Assembly: GCF_000620145.1 (NCBI RefSeq)
Contig: NZ_JHVM01000009.1
Span: 1 to 64,000, forward strand
DNA: 64,000 nucleotides
Direction: 5' to 3'
Source of the DNA: Deefgea rivuli DSM 18356
GTDB lineage: Bacteria; Pseudomonadota; Gammaproteobacteria; Burkholderiales; Chitinibacteraceae
Position 1 is the stretch's first letter. Every line of letters begins with the position of its first letter. The translations under genes and the position numbers were made by a program. The notes beneath the pieces were generated by a model. It searched no databases. It was not told where the DNA came from and worked only from the letters and a program-made list of their open reading frames with translations. Of the stretch, positions 17,104 to 25,958 are shown in pieces.

Positions 17104-17397
17104 TTAAGTCTTTTTGCTGAGTCGATCCCTCGCTGATTCTGCTAAAGCCTTAACGGCATAGACCAACCCACCCATAGGACTTGATAGATTGTATTCCTGA
17201 AGCGGATAAGTCATGCCGCTATTGAAAAGCCTTACTGCTTCTTGCTCGGTTTCGGCATAGATCACATCGCCGATGACTTCAAAACCACGACTGAGGAGTT
17301 GTTCTTTTTGCACTAAAAAAGAGTCTTCTGCCATCGCTAGCCAGCGATAATTGTCACCTTTTGCTTGTTCCAGTTTGAAAAATTGATATTTAGGCAT
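17104..17397 (-). CDS. Hypothetical protein, 97 residues
   Basis: A convincing AAGGA ribosome-binding site lies 9 bases before the ATG. The protein is soluble, with alternating beta and alpha segments: KYQFFKLEQ, RWLAMAEDSFLVQKEQLLSRGFEVIGDVIYAETEQEAVRLF, then a helical basic tail ALAESARDRLSKK. I recognise no family, catalytic motif or export signal. Its first codons overlap the end of a smaller frame on the same strand, and both lie downstream of xseA in the same direction, so cotranscription is plausible. Confidence 0.6.
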   Translation of the reverse strand: MPKYQFFKLEQAKGDNYRWLAMAEDSFLVQKEQLLSRGFEVIGDVIYAETEQEAVRLFNSGMTYPLQEYNLSSPMGGLVYAVKALAESARDRLSKKT

Positions 17398-17533
17398 CTT
17401 TGGACTTCCTTAGCTTAAGGTTTCTACAAGCTTTCAATTTTACTGGGTTTTCAAGAGAAGACCATTCGATAATATTTGCAGCATCTTTCGAAAAAACCTG
17501 ATGCTCTGTCTGAATCTGTATCTGCTTTGGCAT
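17390..17533 (-). CDS. Possible 47-residue protein between xseA and the next gene
   Basis: ATG at 17533, 32 bases after the xseA stop, to TAA overlapping the start of the 97-residue gene by 8 bases. The product begins MPKQIQIQTEHQVFSKDA and ends in a strongly basic tail (KLKACRNLKLRKSKDA). There is no clear ribosome-binding site and no family is recognised. The overlap with the well-supported downstream start is the main argument for translation. Confidence 0.35.
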   Translation of the reverse strand: MPKQIQIQTEHQVFSKDAANIIEWSSLENPVKLKACRNLKLRKSKDA

Positions 17534-17564
17534 GAATAAAATCACAGATTTGCTTTGCCGTAGA

Positions 17565-18926
17565 TTAAATCGGCAATTCATGTTGCTGCTGCACGCCTTG
17601 GCTCACATTCACCGTGATGCTGCCATCGGCAAATTGCACTGCCAAAGCTTCACCGGCGCGGACTGTTGTGGCGTGGCGCACCAAGCTGCCGTCGGTTCGG
17701 CTGAGCAAAGCGTAGCCGCGCGCTAAGACCGCTTGTGGATTCCAAGGTTCGAGTTTGAGCGTGGCTTGCGCAATTTGCTGTTGTTTGATTTCGATCTGTC
17801 GCTGCATCGCACGTTGCAAGCGCTGGCTGAGTTGCTCTAGTTGCGAGCGGCTGCGTTGCAAGTTTGGCCGTTGATGCGCCAAGCTCATTCGCAGGCGCAG
17901 TAGTTTTTGGCTGCGTTGCTGCATTTGTTGTTGCAGGCTGTGCTGCAAGCGCTGGCGCAAATATTGCAGCTGTTCACTTTGCCGTGCCAATTTTTGTCCC
18001 GGATGCTGCAAGCGGCGACCCAGTTGATCCAGCTGCAGCATCTTATTGTGCAAATCCCGTTCGAAAGCACGCACCAAGCGTTGTTGCTGATGATGCAAAA
18101 GATTGAGTAATTCTTGCCGATTCGGGCTCACCAATTCTGCAGCGGCGGTCGGCGTTGGCGCGCGCAGATCGGCGGCAAAGTCCGAAATCGTAAAATCAGT
18201 TTCATGGCCTACGCCGCTGACCACGGGCATATTGCAAGCGGCAATCGCGCGGGCGACGATTTCTTCGTTAAACGACCACAAGTCTTCCAAACTGCCGCCA
18301 CCACGACACACAATCAGTACATCGACTTCATCACGCTCGCTGGCGGTGCGGATGGCTTTGGCGATTTGCGGTGCGGCATCCAAGCCCTGCACGGGGGTTG
18401 GGTACAAAATAATCGGCGTATTGGGCGTGCGGCGTGCCAGCGTGGCCAGTACATCACGCAGGGCGGCGGCGGCGGGGGAGGTGACGATGCCAATCGCTTT
18501 GGGATATTTGGGTAGCGGGCGCTTATTGTCTTGATCGAACAGCCCCTCGAGAGCGAGCTGTTTTTTCAGCGCTTCAAAGCGCTCAAACAGCGCGCCAAGC
18601 CCTGCAGGGCGCATGGCTTCGACGGTGAGCTGAAAGTCGCCACGCGCTTCATATAAAGTCACGACGACACGCGCCTCGACTTGCAGCCCTTCGCGCGGCT
18701 GAAAATCGAGTAGCCCCGCACGATTGCGAAACATCACACAGCGCACTTGCGCGCCAGCGTCTTTCAAGCTGAAGTAGCAATGCCCCGAATCGTAACGCTT
18801 GAAATTGGAAATTTCACCGGCCACCCACAGTTGCGGTAAACCCGTTTCTAGCAGTGTACGTACTCTTTTATTCAGTTGTGTGACAGAAACTACATTGCTT
18901 TGGGCTATTGACAAATCAGTATTCAC
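17565..18926 (-). CDS. xseA: Exodeoxyribonuclease VII large subunit
   Basis: 453 residues from a GTG start at 18926. An N-terminal OB-fold ([40 protein letters not shown]) binds single-stranded DNA. The central nuclease domain contains [31 protein letters not shown] and [30 protein letters not shown] long Gln/Arg-rich coiled coil (about 265-390) is followed by the C-terminal beta stretch [16 protein letters not shown]. With XseB (not in this window) it degrades single-stranded DNA from both ends. In related genomes xseA also lies next to exbB/exbD and the lpxK cluster. Confidence 0.96.
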   Translation of the reverse strand: MNTDLSIAQSNVVSVTQLNKRVRTLLETGLPQLWVAGEISNFKRYDSGHCYFSLKDAGAQVRCVMFRNRAGLLDFQPREGLQVEARVVVTLYEARGDFQLTVEAMRPAGLGALFERFEALKKQLALEGLFDQDNKRPLPKYPKAIGIVTSPAAAALRDVLATLARRTPNTPIILYPTPVQGLDAAPQIAKAIRTASERDEVDVLIVCRGGGSLEDLWSFNEEIVARAIAACNMPVVSGVGHETDFTISDFAADLRAPTPTAAAELVSPNRQELLNLLHHQQQRLVRAFERDLHNKMLQLDQLGRRLQHPGQKLARQSEQLQYLRQRLQHSLQQQMQQRSQKLLRLRMSLAHQRPNLQRSRSQLEQLSQRLQRAMQRQIEIKQQQIAQATLKLEPWNPQAVLARGYALLSRTDGSLVRHATTVRAGEALAVQFADGSITVNVSQGVQQQHELPI

Positions 18927-19391
18927 GCGATTCTAACCTTGAATAATCCACAAAATCCTTGTTCTAAGCCACTTGGCATTAAGATTGAAAGTTGTAGTTA
19001 ATGAATTGTGTTTAAGTTGTTGATTTTATTGAACTAATATGTTTTGTATAAAAAACGTGCAGCGCGTGTAAAAGTGGCAAAAATGGCGGTTTTAGTGCGC
19101 TTTTTGAAACTTCCCCACAAAGTTATCCACAGTAATAGTGGGTAAATATAAAAATCTGAATAATATCTGCGACTTAGCGGATCATTAGCGGCAGATTTTG
19201 TGCGATCTGTTGATCAGCAAACTTTTTCTTGCATCCTTGTATCACCTTGCTGCACTTAAAGTACTGACAGCGACTTCTGCGCCTTGCCACAAAACTTTTA
19301 GCTGTGTACTTAGCACTTCCCCTGCAACGGGATTCGGGCTAAAGTTACGCGGTTTTTAGCTGTCGCCCATCTTTACCACAAGGTTTTTACT
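18927..19391. other. Intergenic region between divergent xseA and exbB
   Basis: 465 bases carrying the two divergent promoters. It holds one perfect DnaA-box sequence, TTATCCACA (19123-19131), and a near match, TAATCCACA (18944-18952). It is AT-rich around 19000-19180. No coding frame, convincing Fur box or terminator is visible. Confidence 0.5.
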
Positions 19392-20000
19392 ATGCTCGCT
19401 ATTATCGAGGCCGCAGGCTGGCCAATCTGGCTCATTATCGCCGCTTCTATTGCGACTGTGACCATTATTATTGAACGTTTACTCACGCTGCGTAAATCGC
19501 TGGTGTTGCCGCACGGTACGCTGGTGAAAGTGGTGCAAGAGTACCGTAGCCAAGGTGTTACGGCAGAATCACTGACTAAATTATCTGCTTCTAGCCCGCT
19601 GGGTCGCGTATTGGCCGCAGGCTTGAAGAACGTGAAAAGCTCACGTGAAATCATGAAAGAATCGATTGAAGAAACCGGCAGCGCCGTTGCGCATGAACTC
19701 AATCGCTATTTATCGACGCTCGGTACATTGGCGGCTGTGACGCCATTGCTGGGTTTGTTTGGTACCGTAATCGGTATGATTGAGATTTTCGGCTCGCAAG
19801 CGCCAAGCGGCGGCGGCAATCCAGCTGCGCTAGCACACGGTATTTCGATTGCGCTATACAACACCGCCTTCGGTATTATGGTTGCAGTGCCTGCGTTGAT
19901 GTTTTACCGCTACTTTGCCAGCAAGGTCGATGACTTTATCGTTGAGATGGAACAGCAAGCGATCAAACTGGTAGAAATCGTCCACGGCGAACGCCACTAA
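19392..20000 (+). CDS. exbB: ExbB/TolQ-type proton channel subunit
   Basis: 202 residues with three transmembrane helices in the ExbB/TolQ arrangement: an N-terminal helix (AGWPIWLIIAASIATVTIII), a long cytoplasmic stretch, then two C-terminal helices around LGTLAAVTPLLGLFGTVIGM and ISIALYNTAFGIMVAVPALMFY. The signature TPLLGLFGTVIGMIEIF is clear. With ExbD it forms the proton-driven motor that energises TonB-dependent or related envelope processes. No tonB gene lies next to it; gene order with lpxK/kdsB is that of the beta/gammaproteobacterial ExbB2-like locus. Confidence 0.92.
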   Translation: MLAIIEAAGWPIWLIIAASIATVTIIIERLLTLRKSLVLPHGTLVKVVQEYRSQGVTAESLTKLSASSPLGRVLAAGLKNVKSSREIMKESIEETGSAVAHELNRYLSTLGTLAAVTPLLGLFGTVIGMIEIFGSQAPSGGGNPAALAHGISIALYNTAFGIMVAVPALMFYRYFASKVDDFIVEMEQQAIKLVEIVHGERH

Positions 20001-20002
20001 TC

Positions 20003-20125
20003 CAAACGGGCTGCGAAGCCCAAATACTGCGTTAAAAAGCGGCTCAAAATCCTCATTTACAGATGTAAACTCTGGTTTTTCGCCGCTTTTTGCCTTGTCT
20101 TTGGACTTCTCGCTCCGTTTTGAGC
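20003..20125. repeat. Inverted-repeat element between exbB and exbD
   Basis: AAAAAGCGGC (20034-20043) pairs with GCCGCTTTTT (20082-20091), with an inner hairpin TTTAC-AGAT-GTAAA. The flanks CAAACGGGCTGCGAAG and CTTCTCGCTCCGTTTTG are also roughly inverted. It sits inside the exbB-exbD transcript. Confidence 0.7.
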
Positions 20126-20146
20126 TTTGCTAAGGTAATAAAAACT

Positions 20147-20572
20147 ATGAAATTCAATAAAGGCCGTCGTGGCCGCCTTGATCCGGAAATTAACTTTATT
20201 CCGCTGATCGACGTGTTATTGGTGATTTTGATTTTCTTGATGGCAACTACGACGTATTCGAAGTTTGCCGAGCTGAAAATCAATCTGCCGACAGCCGATG
20301 CCGAAAAACAAGTTGAGCAGCCACAAGCGATTCAAGTCGGTGTATCCGGTAGTGGTCAATTTATGATCAACGGCGAACCAGCACAATTCTCCAGCCCCGA
20401 CGACTTCGCCGTCCAACTCCGCCGCGCCGCAGGCAGCAACGCCGACCCAATGATCGTCATCAACGCCGACGCCCAAACCAGCCACCAAAACGTCGTGAAC
20501 GTCATGGAAGCGGCAAGGGTAGCGGGGTATGGCAAGCTGACGTTTGCGACTCAGACGACTGGGCAAAAGTAA
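20147..20572 (+). CDS. exbD: ExbD/TolR-type motor subunit
   Basis: 141 residues from ATG 20147, preceded by TAAGGT; the frame continues upstream to 20090, but only through the intergenic repeat. A short basic cytoplasmic start (MKFNKGRRGRLDPE) is followed by a single transmembrane helix with the essential aspartate (NFIPLIDVLLVILIFLM) and a periplasmic domain ending GYGKLTFATQT. It couples proton flow with ExbB to a periplasmic partner. About 146 bases of repeat separate it from exbB, unusual for this tightly linked pair. Confidence 0.92.
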   Translation: MKFNKGRRGRLDPEINFIPLIDVLLVILIFLMATTTYSKFAELKINLPTADAEKQVEQPQAIQVGVSGSGQFMINGEPAQFSSPDDFAVQLRRAAGSNADPMIVINADAQTSHQNVVNVMEAARVAGYGKLTFATQTTGQK

Positions 20573-20588
20573 TTAGATGGGTTTGAAA

Positions 20589-20614
20589 AAAAACGGCGCT
20601 GAGGCGCCGTTTTT
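20589..20614 (+). terminator. Rho-independent terminator after exbD
   Basis: AAAAACGGCGC and GCGCCGTTTTT pair around TGAG, 17 bases after the exbD stop. This argues that lpxK is no longer transcribed mainly from the exbBD promoter. Confidence 0.9.
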
Positions 20615-20679
20615 ATTGCCAAATGTCGCGTTGTAGCAGTGATTTTTATTTAATTGTAAATAGTGATAGGATGAATTTT

Positions 20680-20964
20680 ATGAATGCTAGAATTAAAAGA
20701 ATATCTATTTTATCGACTAGTTTAGTTTCTTTTTTATGTGGTTTATTTATTTTTGTTCCATTATTGGCTGTTATGGCGATTTTAAATTCATTCAACTCTG
20801 GCTATGAAATGGAACATCCATTTTTCTTTGTTTTTATGCTGTTTATATGCTCTTTAACATTTGCACTTTGCTGCACCTTGGGAGTAGTTGCATATAACTT
20901 AATAAGCAGATTGGGGATACGATTTAATTTAATGATTGAAGTTGATGAGATTGAGGAAACATAA
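20680..20964 (+). CDS. Small membrane protein of unknown function
   Basis: 94 residues from ATG 20680, chosen because AGGA lies 8 bases upstream; ATGs at 20671 and 20623 are alternatives. There are two transmembrane helices (SLVSFLCGLFIFVPLLAVMA and a long FFFVFMLFICSLTFALCCTLGVVAY stretch) and a short acidic tail (MIEVDEIEET). The gene is visibly more AT-rich than its neighbours and lies among repeats between exbD and lpxK, which suggests acquisition or relaxed constraint. I recognise no family. Confidence 0.6.
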   Translation: MNARIKRISILSTSLVSFLCGLFIFVPLLAVMAILNSFNSGYEMEHPFFFVFMLFICSLTFALCCTLGVVAYNLISRLGIRFNLMIEVDEIEET

Positions 20965-20993
20965 GATTTAATCTCATGGGAACTGTTTAGCTC

Positions 20994-21082
20994 GTAGGAT
21001 GGGTGGAGCCGTTTTTTTTTTGGCGATACTCATCAATAGGCGTATGAATTTGATGGGTATCGCTTCGCTCCACCCATCCTAC
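20994..21082. repeat. Large cruciform-type palindrome
   Basis: Outer arms GTAGGATGGGTGGAGC (20994-21009) and GCTCCACCCATCCTAC (21067-21082) are perfect 16-bp inverted repeats. Inner arms GCGATACTCATCAA and TTGATGGGTATCGC pair at 13 of 14 positions. A TAGGATGGGTGGAGC-type intergenic repeat is, from general knowledge, widespread in beta- and gammaproteobacteria. It may also terminate the upstream small gene. Confidence 0.85.
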
Positions 21083-21088
21083 AGTGTG

Positions 21089-21139
21089 AATGTATATGAT
21101 TGCAGGCTTTTATTTTCAATGTTTCGCTGGCAATACATC
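21089..21139. repeat. 51-bp palindromic repeat, copy 4
   Basis: Aligns over its full length with the copies near the left edge: AATGTATATGATTGC at the start, CTGGCAATACATC at the end. As at the left edge, it is followed after about 30 bases by the left part of the long dispersed repeat. Confidence 0.7.
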
Positions 21140-21171
21140 TAATTTATTACTTAATCGTCGGTCTGGTGTTT

Positions 21172-21376
21172 GAGATCCCTTGTATCAAGCCGAGCGAGGA
21201 ACAAGCGGCAAGGGGGTTTCGGCGGTTTCTGTTTTGTTAAAACCCGCCGCCTTGCCGATTGTCCGCAGCGAGGGAATCCGACGAAGTCGGACGCAGATAC
21301 TAGGGCGGCCTTCTTTTGCTTACTTTTCTTGGCCGTTCAAGAAAAGTCAGTGCCGCGCGGCATGAGCGCGACCATG
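21172..21376. repeat. Dispersed repeat, copy C
   Basis: Matches 506-740: GAGATCCCTTGTATCAAGCC, CCGCAGCGAGGGAATCCGAC, then the hairpin ACTTTTCTT/AAGAAAAGT (21322-21330 with 21339-21347) and GTGCCGCGCGGCAT. Where copy B has AG (719-720) this copy has CA (21348-21349). The AT-richer right part seen in copies A and B is absent. Confidence 0.8.
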
Positions 21377-21410
21377 TTAATTAGAAAGCTAGAGCTTTAA
21401 GGTAAACATT

Positions 21411-21439
21411 GCATTCGCTGGCAAGCCAGCTCCCACGAT
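21411..21439. repeat. REP-like sequence upstream of lpxK
   Basis: CTGGCAAGCCAGCTCCCAC is an inverted form of the GTGGGAGC...GGCTTGCC REP type, also seen at 24449-24471 and 38731-38750. It ends about 10 bases before the lpxK start and takes the place where a ribosome-binding site would be expected. Confidence 0.6.
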
Positions 21440-21448
21440 GATCCATCT

Positions 21449-22471
21449 ATGAATATTGAATCTTTCCTTAACCGCATTTGGTACAACCGCCTTTCAATTT
21501 GGGCGATCTTGCTGTGGCCGCTCTCAATGCTATTTGCGCTGCTAGCAAGCCTCAACAAATTGCTCTACCGCTGCAAAATCAAATCGACCATCAGACTCCC
21601 TGTTCCAGTGATTGTCGTCGGCAACATCACTGTTGGTGGCACAGGTAAAACACCATTAACGGTTTATTTGGCACAAGAGTTAACGAAGCTCGGCTGGAAT
21701 GTCGGCATCATTTCGAGAGGGTATGCACGTGCAGGCATTGATGCGAATGCGCCACTGGCAGTTACCCCGCAAAGCGATCCTGCTGAGGTTGGTGATGAGC
21801 CTTTGCTATTAGCACGCGCAACAGGCGTACCCGTGTTTGTCGCCAGACAACGGGCAATGGCGGGACTGGCTTTATTGGCCGCGCATCCGACTGTAAATGT
21901 GCTGTTGTGTGACGATGGTTTGCAACATCATGCACTGGCACGGGATATTGAGCTGTGTGTGATTGACGGCGCGCGCGGCTTGGGGAATGGTTTGCGCCTG
22001 CCTGCGGGGCCGCTGCGCGAAGCGCCGCGCCGTTTGCGTAGTGTTTCGGCGCTGGTCGTCAATGGCGGCAATGCGGCTTTAACTCTGCCGCATTCAACGC
22101 CACAATTTACGATGCGCTTGCAAGCGCAGACCTGCTACCAATTAACGTACTCTGAAGTGCGGCGCACAGCGAGCGATTTTGCCGATGACACGCTGACCGC
22201 AATGCCCGGTATCGGCAATCCTGCGCGTTTTTTTGCGACTTTACGGGATTTAAATTACCGCTTTGCTGAGCAGGCGATGCCCGATCATCATGCGTTTTCA
22301 GTGCAGGATTTGCCCCAGAATGGGGCGGTTATCGTGACTGAAAAAGACGCCGTAAAACTCGCAGCCTTAAATTTGGGCGCAGACGGTGATAGAATCTGGG
22401 TTTTGCCAGTGGCCGCACAGATTGAACCGAATCTGGCCGACTGGCTCGACGCACAATTAAGGAATCTCTAA
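21449..22471 (+). CDS. lpxK: Tetraacyldisaccharide 4'-kinase
   Basis: 340 residues. The N-terminal membrane-associated helix (WAILLWPLSMLFALLASLN) is followed by the P-loop VVGNITVGGTGKTPLTVYLA (about 50-69), then IISRGYAR, GDEPLLLARATGVPVFV, LLCDDGLQHHALARDIELCV and GPLREAPRRLRSVSALVVNGG, all characteristic of LpxK. It phosphorylates the 4' position of the lipid A disaccharide at the inner membrane. The stop abuts the next start (TAA then ATG), giving a tight lpxK/Trm112/kdsB unit. The ATG has no visible ribosome-binding site; a REP sequence lies directly upstream. Confidence 0.96.
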   Translation: MNIESFLNRIWYNRLSIWAILLWPLSMLFALLASLNKLLYRCKIKSTIRLPVPVIVVGNITVGGTGKTPLTVYLAQELTKLGWNVGIISRGYARAGIDANAPLAVTPQSDPAEVGDEPLLLARATGVPVFVARQRAMAGLALLAAHPTVNVLLCDDGLQHHALARDIELCVIDGARGLGNGLRLPAGPLREAPRRLRSVSALVVNGGNAALTLPHSTPQFTMRLQAQTCYQLTYSEVRRTASDFADDTLTAMPGIGNPARFFATLRDLNYRFAEQAMPDHHAFSVQDLPQNGAVIVTEKDAVKLAALNLGADGDRIWVLPVAAQIEPNLADWLDAQLRNL

Positions 22472-22648
22472 ATGGACGCCAAGCTACTGGAAATTCTGGT
22501 CAGCCCTGTTTCAAAAGGCCCGTTGACGTACGATAAGGCGAAACAGGAGTTGATCTCTAAAGCGGATCGTTTGGCTTTTCCGATTAAGGACGGTATTCCG
22601 GTGATGCTAGTGAGCGAAGCGCGCGAGCTTGGCCCGGACGAGGTTTAA
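22472..22648 (+). CDS. Trm112/YcaR-family small protein
   Basis: 58 residues: [20 protein letters not shown] then [22 protein letters not shown]. This is the YcaR/Trm112 family, with LLEILVCP-x-x-KGPL and AFPIRDGIPVML motifs. The usual first-pair Cys in VCPxC is replaced here (SPVSK), so zinc binding is unlikely. The gene lies between lpxK and kdsB exactly as ycaR does in E. coli, with zero bases to lpxK and two to kdsB. AAGGAA in the end of lpxK serves as its ribosome-binding site. The function is unknown; Trm112 proteins activate methyltransferases in eukaryotes. Confidence 0.9.
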   Translation: MDAKLLEILVSPVSKGPLTYDKAKQELISKADRLAFPIKDGIPVMLVSEARELGPDEV

Positions 22649-22650
22649 AT

Positions 22651-23427
22651 ATGTCATTCGTCGCCATCATTCCCGCCCGCATGCAGTCCACACGTTTACC
22701 GAATAAACCGCTGGCCGATATTGCTGGCAAGCCGATGGTGGTGCGGGTGCTTGAGCAAGCGCTGCAATCGGATGCCGAAATGGTGGTCGTGGCCTGCGAT
22801 GATATGGCGATTCAAGATGCGGTCACCGTTGCGGGTTACGTCTGCATGTTGACGCGCTCTGACCATCCATCGGGTACGGATCGACTGGCTGAAATGGTCG
22901 ATAGGCTGGAGTTGCCAGACGACGCGATTGTGGTGAATGTGCAAGGCGACGAGCCGCTGATTGATCCTGAGCTGATTAACGCCGTTGCGGCGCATTTGGC
23001 GTCAGACGCCAGCCTCTCGATGGCGACGGCGAGCCACACCATTGATAACGCCGATGATTTTTTCAATCCAAACGTGGTGAAAGTCGTCTGCAATGCGGCC
23101 AGCCAAGCGCTGTATTTCAGCCGCGCGCCGATCCCGTGGGATAGAGATAGTTTCGCCGATGACAATAGTGATGAAGACTGGGTATTGCCAGCTGAGCTAG
23201 ATGCACAAAGGCATATCGGCATATACGCCTATAGGGCCGGTTTTTTGCGCACGTATCAATCGCTAGCGCCATCGGCCTTGGAAAATATCGAAAAGCTCGA
23301 ACAACTGCGCGTGCTGTGGCACGGCTACAAAATCGGCGTTTACCGCACCGCACAAGCCCCCGCAGCGGGCGTGGATACGCAAGAAGACCTAGACCGCGTG
23401 CGTAGCGTGTTTGCAGCGAAGCTTTAA
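22651..23427 (+). CDS. kdsB: 3-deoxy-manno-octulosonate cytidylyltransferase
   Basis: 258 residues. Nucleotidyltransferase fold with [22 protein letters not shown] at the N terminus (CTP binding), then [39 protein letters not shown] and [11 protein letters not shown], and [12 protein letters not shown] near residue 190. It activates KDO as CMP-KDO for lipopolysaccharide inner-core synthesis, in the cytoplasm. It is the last gene of the lpxK/Trm112/kdsB unit; an inverted repeat follows before adk. Confidence 0.97.
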   Translation: MSFVAIIPARMQSTRLPNKPLADIAGKPMVVRVLEQALQSDAEMVVVACDDMAIQDAVTVAGYVCMLTRSDHPSGTDRLAEMVDRLELPDDAIVVNVQGDEPLIDPELINAVAAHLASDASLSMATASHTIDNADDFFNPNVVKVVCNAASQALYFSRAPIPWDRDSFADDNSDEDWVLPAELDAQRHIGIYAYRAGFLRTYQSLAPSALENIEKLEQLRVLWHGYKIGVYRTAQAPAAGVDTQEDLDRVRSVFAAKL

Positions 23428-23442
23428 AAAATAATAAAAATA

Positions 23443-23565
23443 GGATCACGAAAGGCACGAACACAATTCAAAAAACACGAAAGTAAGATCAATATTTTTG
23501 GATTTTAAATGAATTTAAAAGTTGTTTTCGTGTGTTTCGTTCTTTGTTCGTGTTGTTCGTGATCC
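23443..23565. repeat. CACGAAA-type inverted repeat element, copy 2
   Basis: GGATCACGAAAGGCACGAAC at the left and GTTCGTGTTGTTCGTGATCC at the right pair at 17 of 20 positions, with further CACGAAA and TTTCGTG motifs inside. It separates kdsB from adk. Confidence 0.75.
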
Positions 23566-23578
23566 CCTTAGTCTTTGA

Positions 23579-24280
<702 letters not shown>

Positions 24281-24302
24281 TTTGTATTAGGTGTTTCAAT
24301 GA

Positions 24303-24334
24303 AAAAAGCCACTTTGAGAAAAGTGGCTTTTTTT
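24303..24334 (+). terminator. Rho-independent terminator of adk
   Basis: AAAAAGCCACTTT pairs with AAAGTGGCTTTTT around GAGA, with extra T residues after it. Confidence 0.93.
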
Positions 24335-24448
24335 TTACGTCTATTTGGGCTGTTTCGTGACCTTTGGGCGATTTTAGCGGCTGTTTCTATTGGCGAGCGC
24401 GCAATTCACAATTAAATTTTAATTACTCACGAATCATGAACTGGAAGC

Positions 24449-24471
24449 TGTGGGAGCGGGCTCGCCCGCGA
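24449..24471. repeat. REP-like sequence
   Basis: TGTGGGAGCGGGCTCGCCCG followed by CGA, a palindromic REP-type sequence (GCGGGC-TC-GCCCGC). It lies in the 330-base gap between adk and the phosphofructokinase gene, where I otherwise see only the adk terminator and presumed promoter. Confidence 0.7.
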
Positions 24472-24614
24472 CGCGGTGCATTCGCAGGTAAGCTATTTCT
24501 ATGAGGCGATCCCCGTTCAGGAAAATCCCTATCGCGTAATTTGTTGCAGCGCGCAAAATGAGGCCTCACTTTGATCCATCCCTTTCAGGGAATTTTTGTC
24601 TGCCGGAGTTCATC

Positions 24615-25859
24615 ATGCCCATGAATGCCCTATATGCTCAGTCTGGTGGTGTAACGCCAGTGATAAATGCCTCGGCTGCCGGTGTGATTTCCGCCGCAAG
24701 GCAGCATCCTAGCCATATTGGGCGTATTTTTGCTGCCAAAAATGGCATTTTAGGCGTGCTGCACGAAGAACTGATTGATACCGCGTGTTTGACTACGGCA
24801 GATTTAGCGCAACTCAAAGCCACCCCTGGCGGCGCATTTGGTTCGTGTCGACACAAAATTAAAACTGAAGCCGAATTGGCGCGACTGTTGGCAGTGCTTA
24901 AAGCGTGGGATATTGGCTATTTCTTTTATAACGGCGGCGGAGATTCAGCTGATACCTGCTTAAAAGTGGCCGAATTAGCGCAAGCTGCCGGATATCCCTT
25001 GCTGGCGATTCATGTACCCAAAACCATCGATAACGATCTACCGCATACCGATAATTCGCCAGGCTTTGGTTCTGTAGCTAAATACGTCGCCACATCAGTG
25101 CGTGAAGCGGGTTTAGACGTGGCGTCGATGGCCGCCAGCTCGACTAAGGTATTTATTTTAGAAGTAATGGGGCGGCATACAGGCTGGATTGCAGCGGCGA
25201 GTGGTTTGGCGGCGCGAACTGAAGGCGAGCCGCCGCATCTCATTTTATTGCCTGAAGTGGCGGTGAATGAAGAGCGGCTGTTGGCTGCGGTGGAAAATAC
25301 CGTAGCGAGGTATGGCTATTGCGTCATTGTTGCCGCTGAAGGCGCGAAAGATACCCAAGGCAATTTTTTGGCTGAAGCCGGTGGGACGGACGCATTTGGT
25401 CATGTGCAATTGGGTGGTACAGCGCCATATTTGGCCGCACTGATTAAAGCGCGCTGTGGTTTTAAGTGTCATTGGTCGGTTGCCGATTATCTGCAACGCG
25501 CCGCGCGGCATATCGCCTCAGCCACTGATTTGGCGCAAGCGATTGCCGTTGGCGAAGCTGCGGTGAAATTGGCCGTTGCAGGGCAGGGCGGCATGATGAC
25601 GACGATCGAGCGATTGAGCGATGCGCCGTACACTTGGGATATCGGCGCAGTGCCGCTGGGCGTCGTCGCCAATTGCGAAAAACCGCTACCCCCTGAATTT
25701 ATCACCGCCGATGGTTTTGGTATCACCGCTGAAGCAAGGCGCTATTTCGCACCACTGATCGCCGGGGAAGCGCCGCCACCGTATGTGGATGGCCTGCCCG
25801 ATTATGGCTCGTGGGTCTGGTCAATTGAGCCGCCGTGCTTGCCGGGATTTAAGCCGTAG
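24615..25859 (+). CDS. pfp: Phosphofructokinase, pyrophosphate-dependent type
   Basis: 414 residues from ATG 24615 (CGGAG upstream); the frame also opens at 24558. Start MPMNALYAQSGGVTPVINAS, then FFYNGGGDSADTCLKVAEL (phosphoryl-donor region), HVPKTIDNDLPHTDNSPGFG and EVMGRHTGWIAAASGLA. The lysine in PKTIDND stands where ATP-dependent enzymes have glycine (PGTIDND), and GGGDS replaces GGDGS. Together these mark PPi-dependent enzymes, which phosphorylate fructose 6-phosphate reversibly. It is monocistronic, with a terminator directly after. Donor specificity is inferred from these residues only. Confidence 0.9.
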   Translation: MPMNALYAQSGGVTPVINASAAGVISAARQHPSHIGRIFAAKNGILGVLHEELIDTACLTTADLAQLKATPGGAFGSCRHKIKTEAELARLLAVLKAWDIGYFFYNGGGDSADTCLKVAELAQAAGYPLLAIHVPKTIDNDLPHTDNSPGFGSVAKYVATSVREAGLDVASMAASSTKVFILEVMGRHTGWIAAASGLAARTEGEPPHLILLPEVAVNEERLLAAVENTVARYGYCVIVAAEGAKDTQGNFLAEAGGTDAFGHVQLGGTAPYLAALIKARCGFKCHWSVADYLQRAARHIASATDLAQAIAVGEAAVKLAVAGQGGMMTTIERLSDAPYTWDIGAVPLGVVANCEKPLPPEFITADGFGITAEARRYFAPLIAGEAPPPYVDGLPDYGSWVWSIEPPCLPGFKP

Positions 25860-25900
25860 CTTGTAGTTAAAGTACTTATTTATAAAATAAAATTAAGGCG

Positions 25901-25932
25901 AAAAAAATGGCACTTTAAAGTGCCATTTTTTT
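25901..25932. terminator. Bidirectional terminator between convergent genes
   Basis: AAAAAATGGCACTTT (902-916 of this kilobase) is followed directly by its reverse complement. A-runs and T-runs flank it on both sides, serving the phosphofructokinase and the convergent PEP-CTERM gene. Confidence 0.92.
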
Positions 25933-25958
25933 ATTCAAACTATCTTTTTTCAGATCAA

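Noticed and set aside
19123-19131. Perfect DnaA box TTATCCACA upstream of exbB, and another inverted near 30040-30048
   Set aside because: Isolated single boxes. No cluster, no AT-rich unwinding repeats and no dnaA/dnaN/gidA genes nearby, so not evidence of an origin; the second lies in a dispersed repeat.
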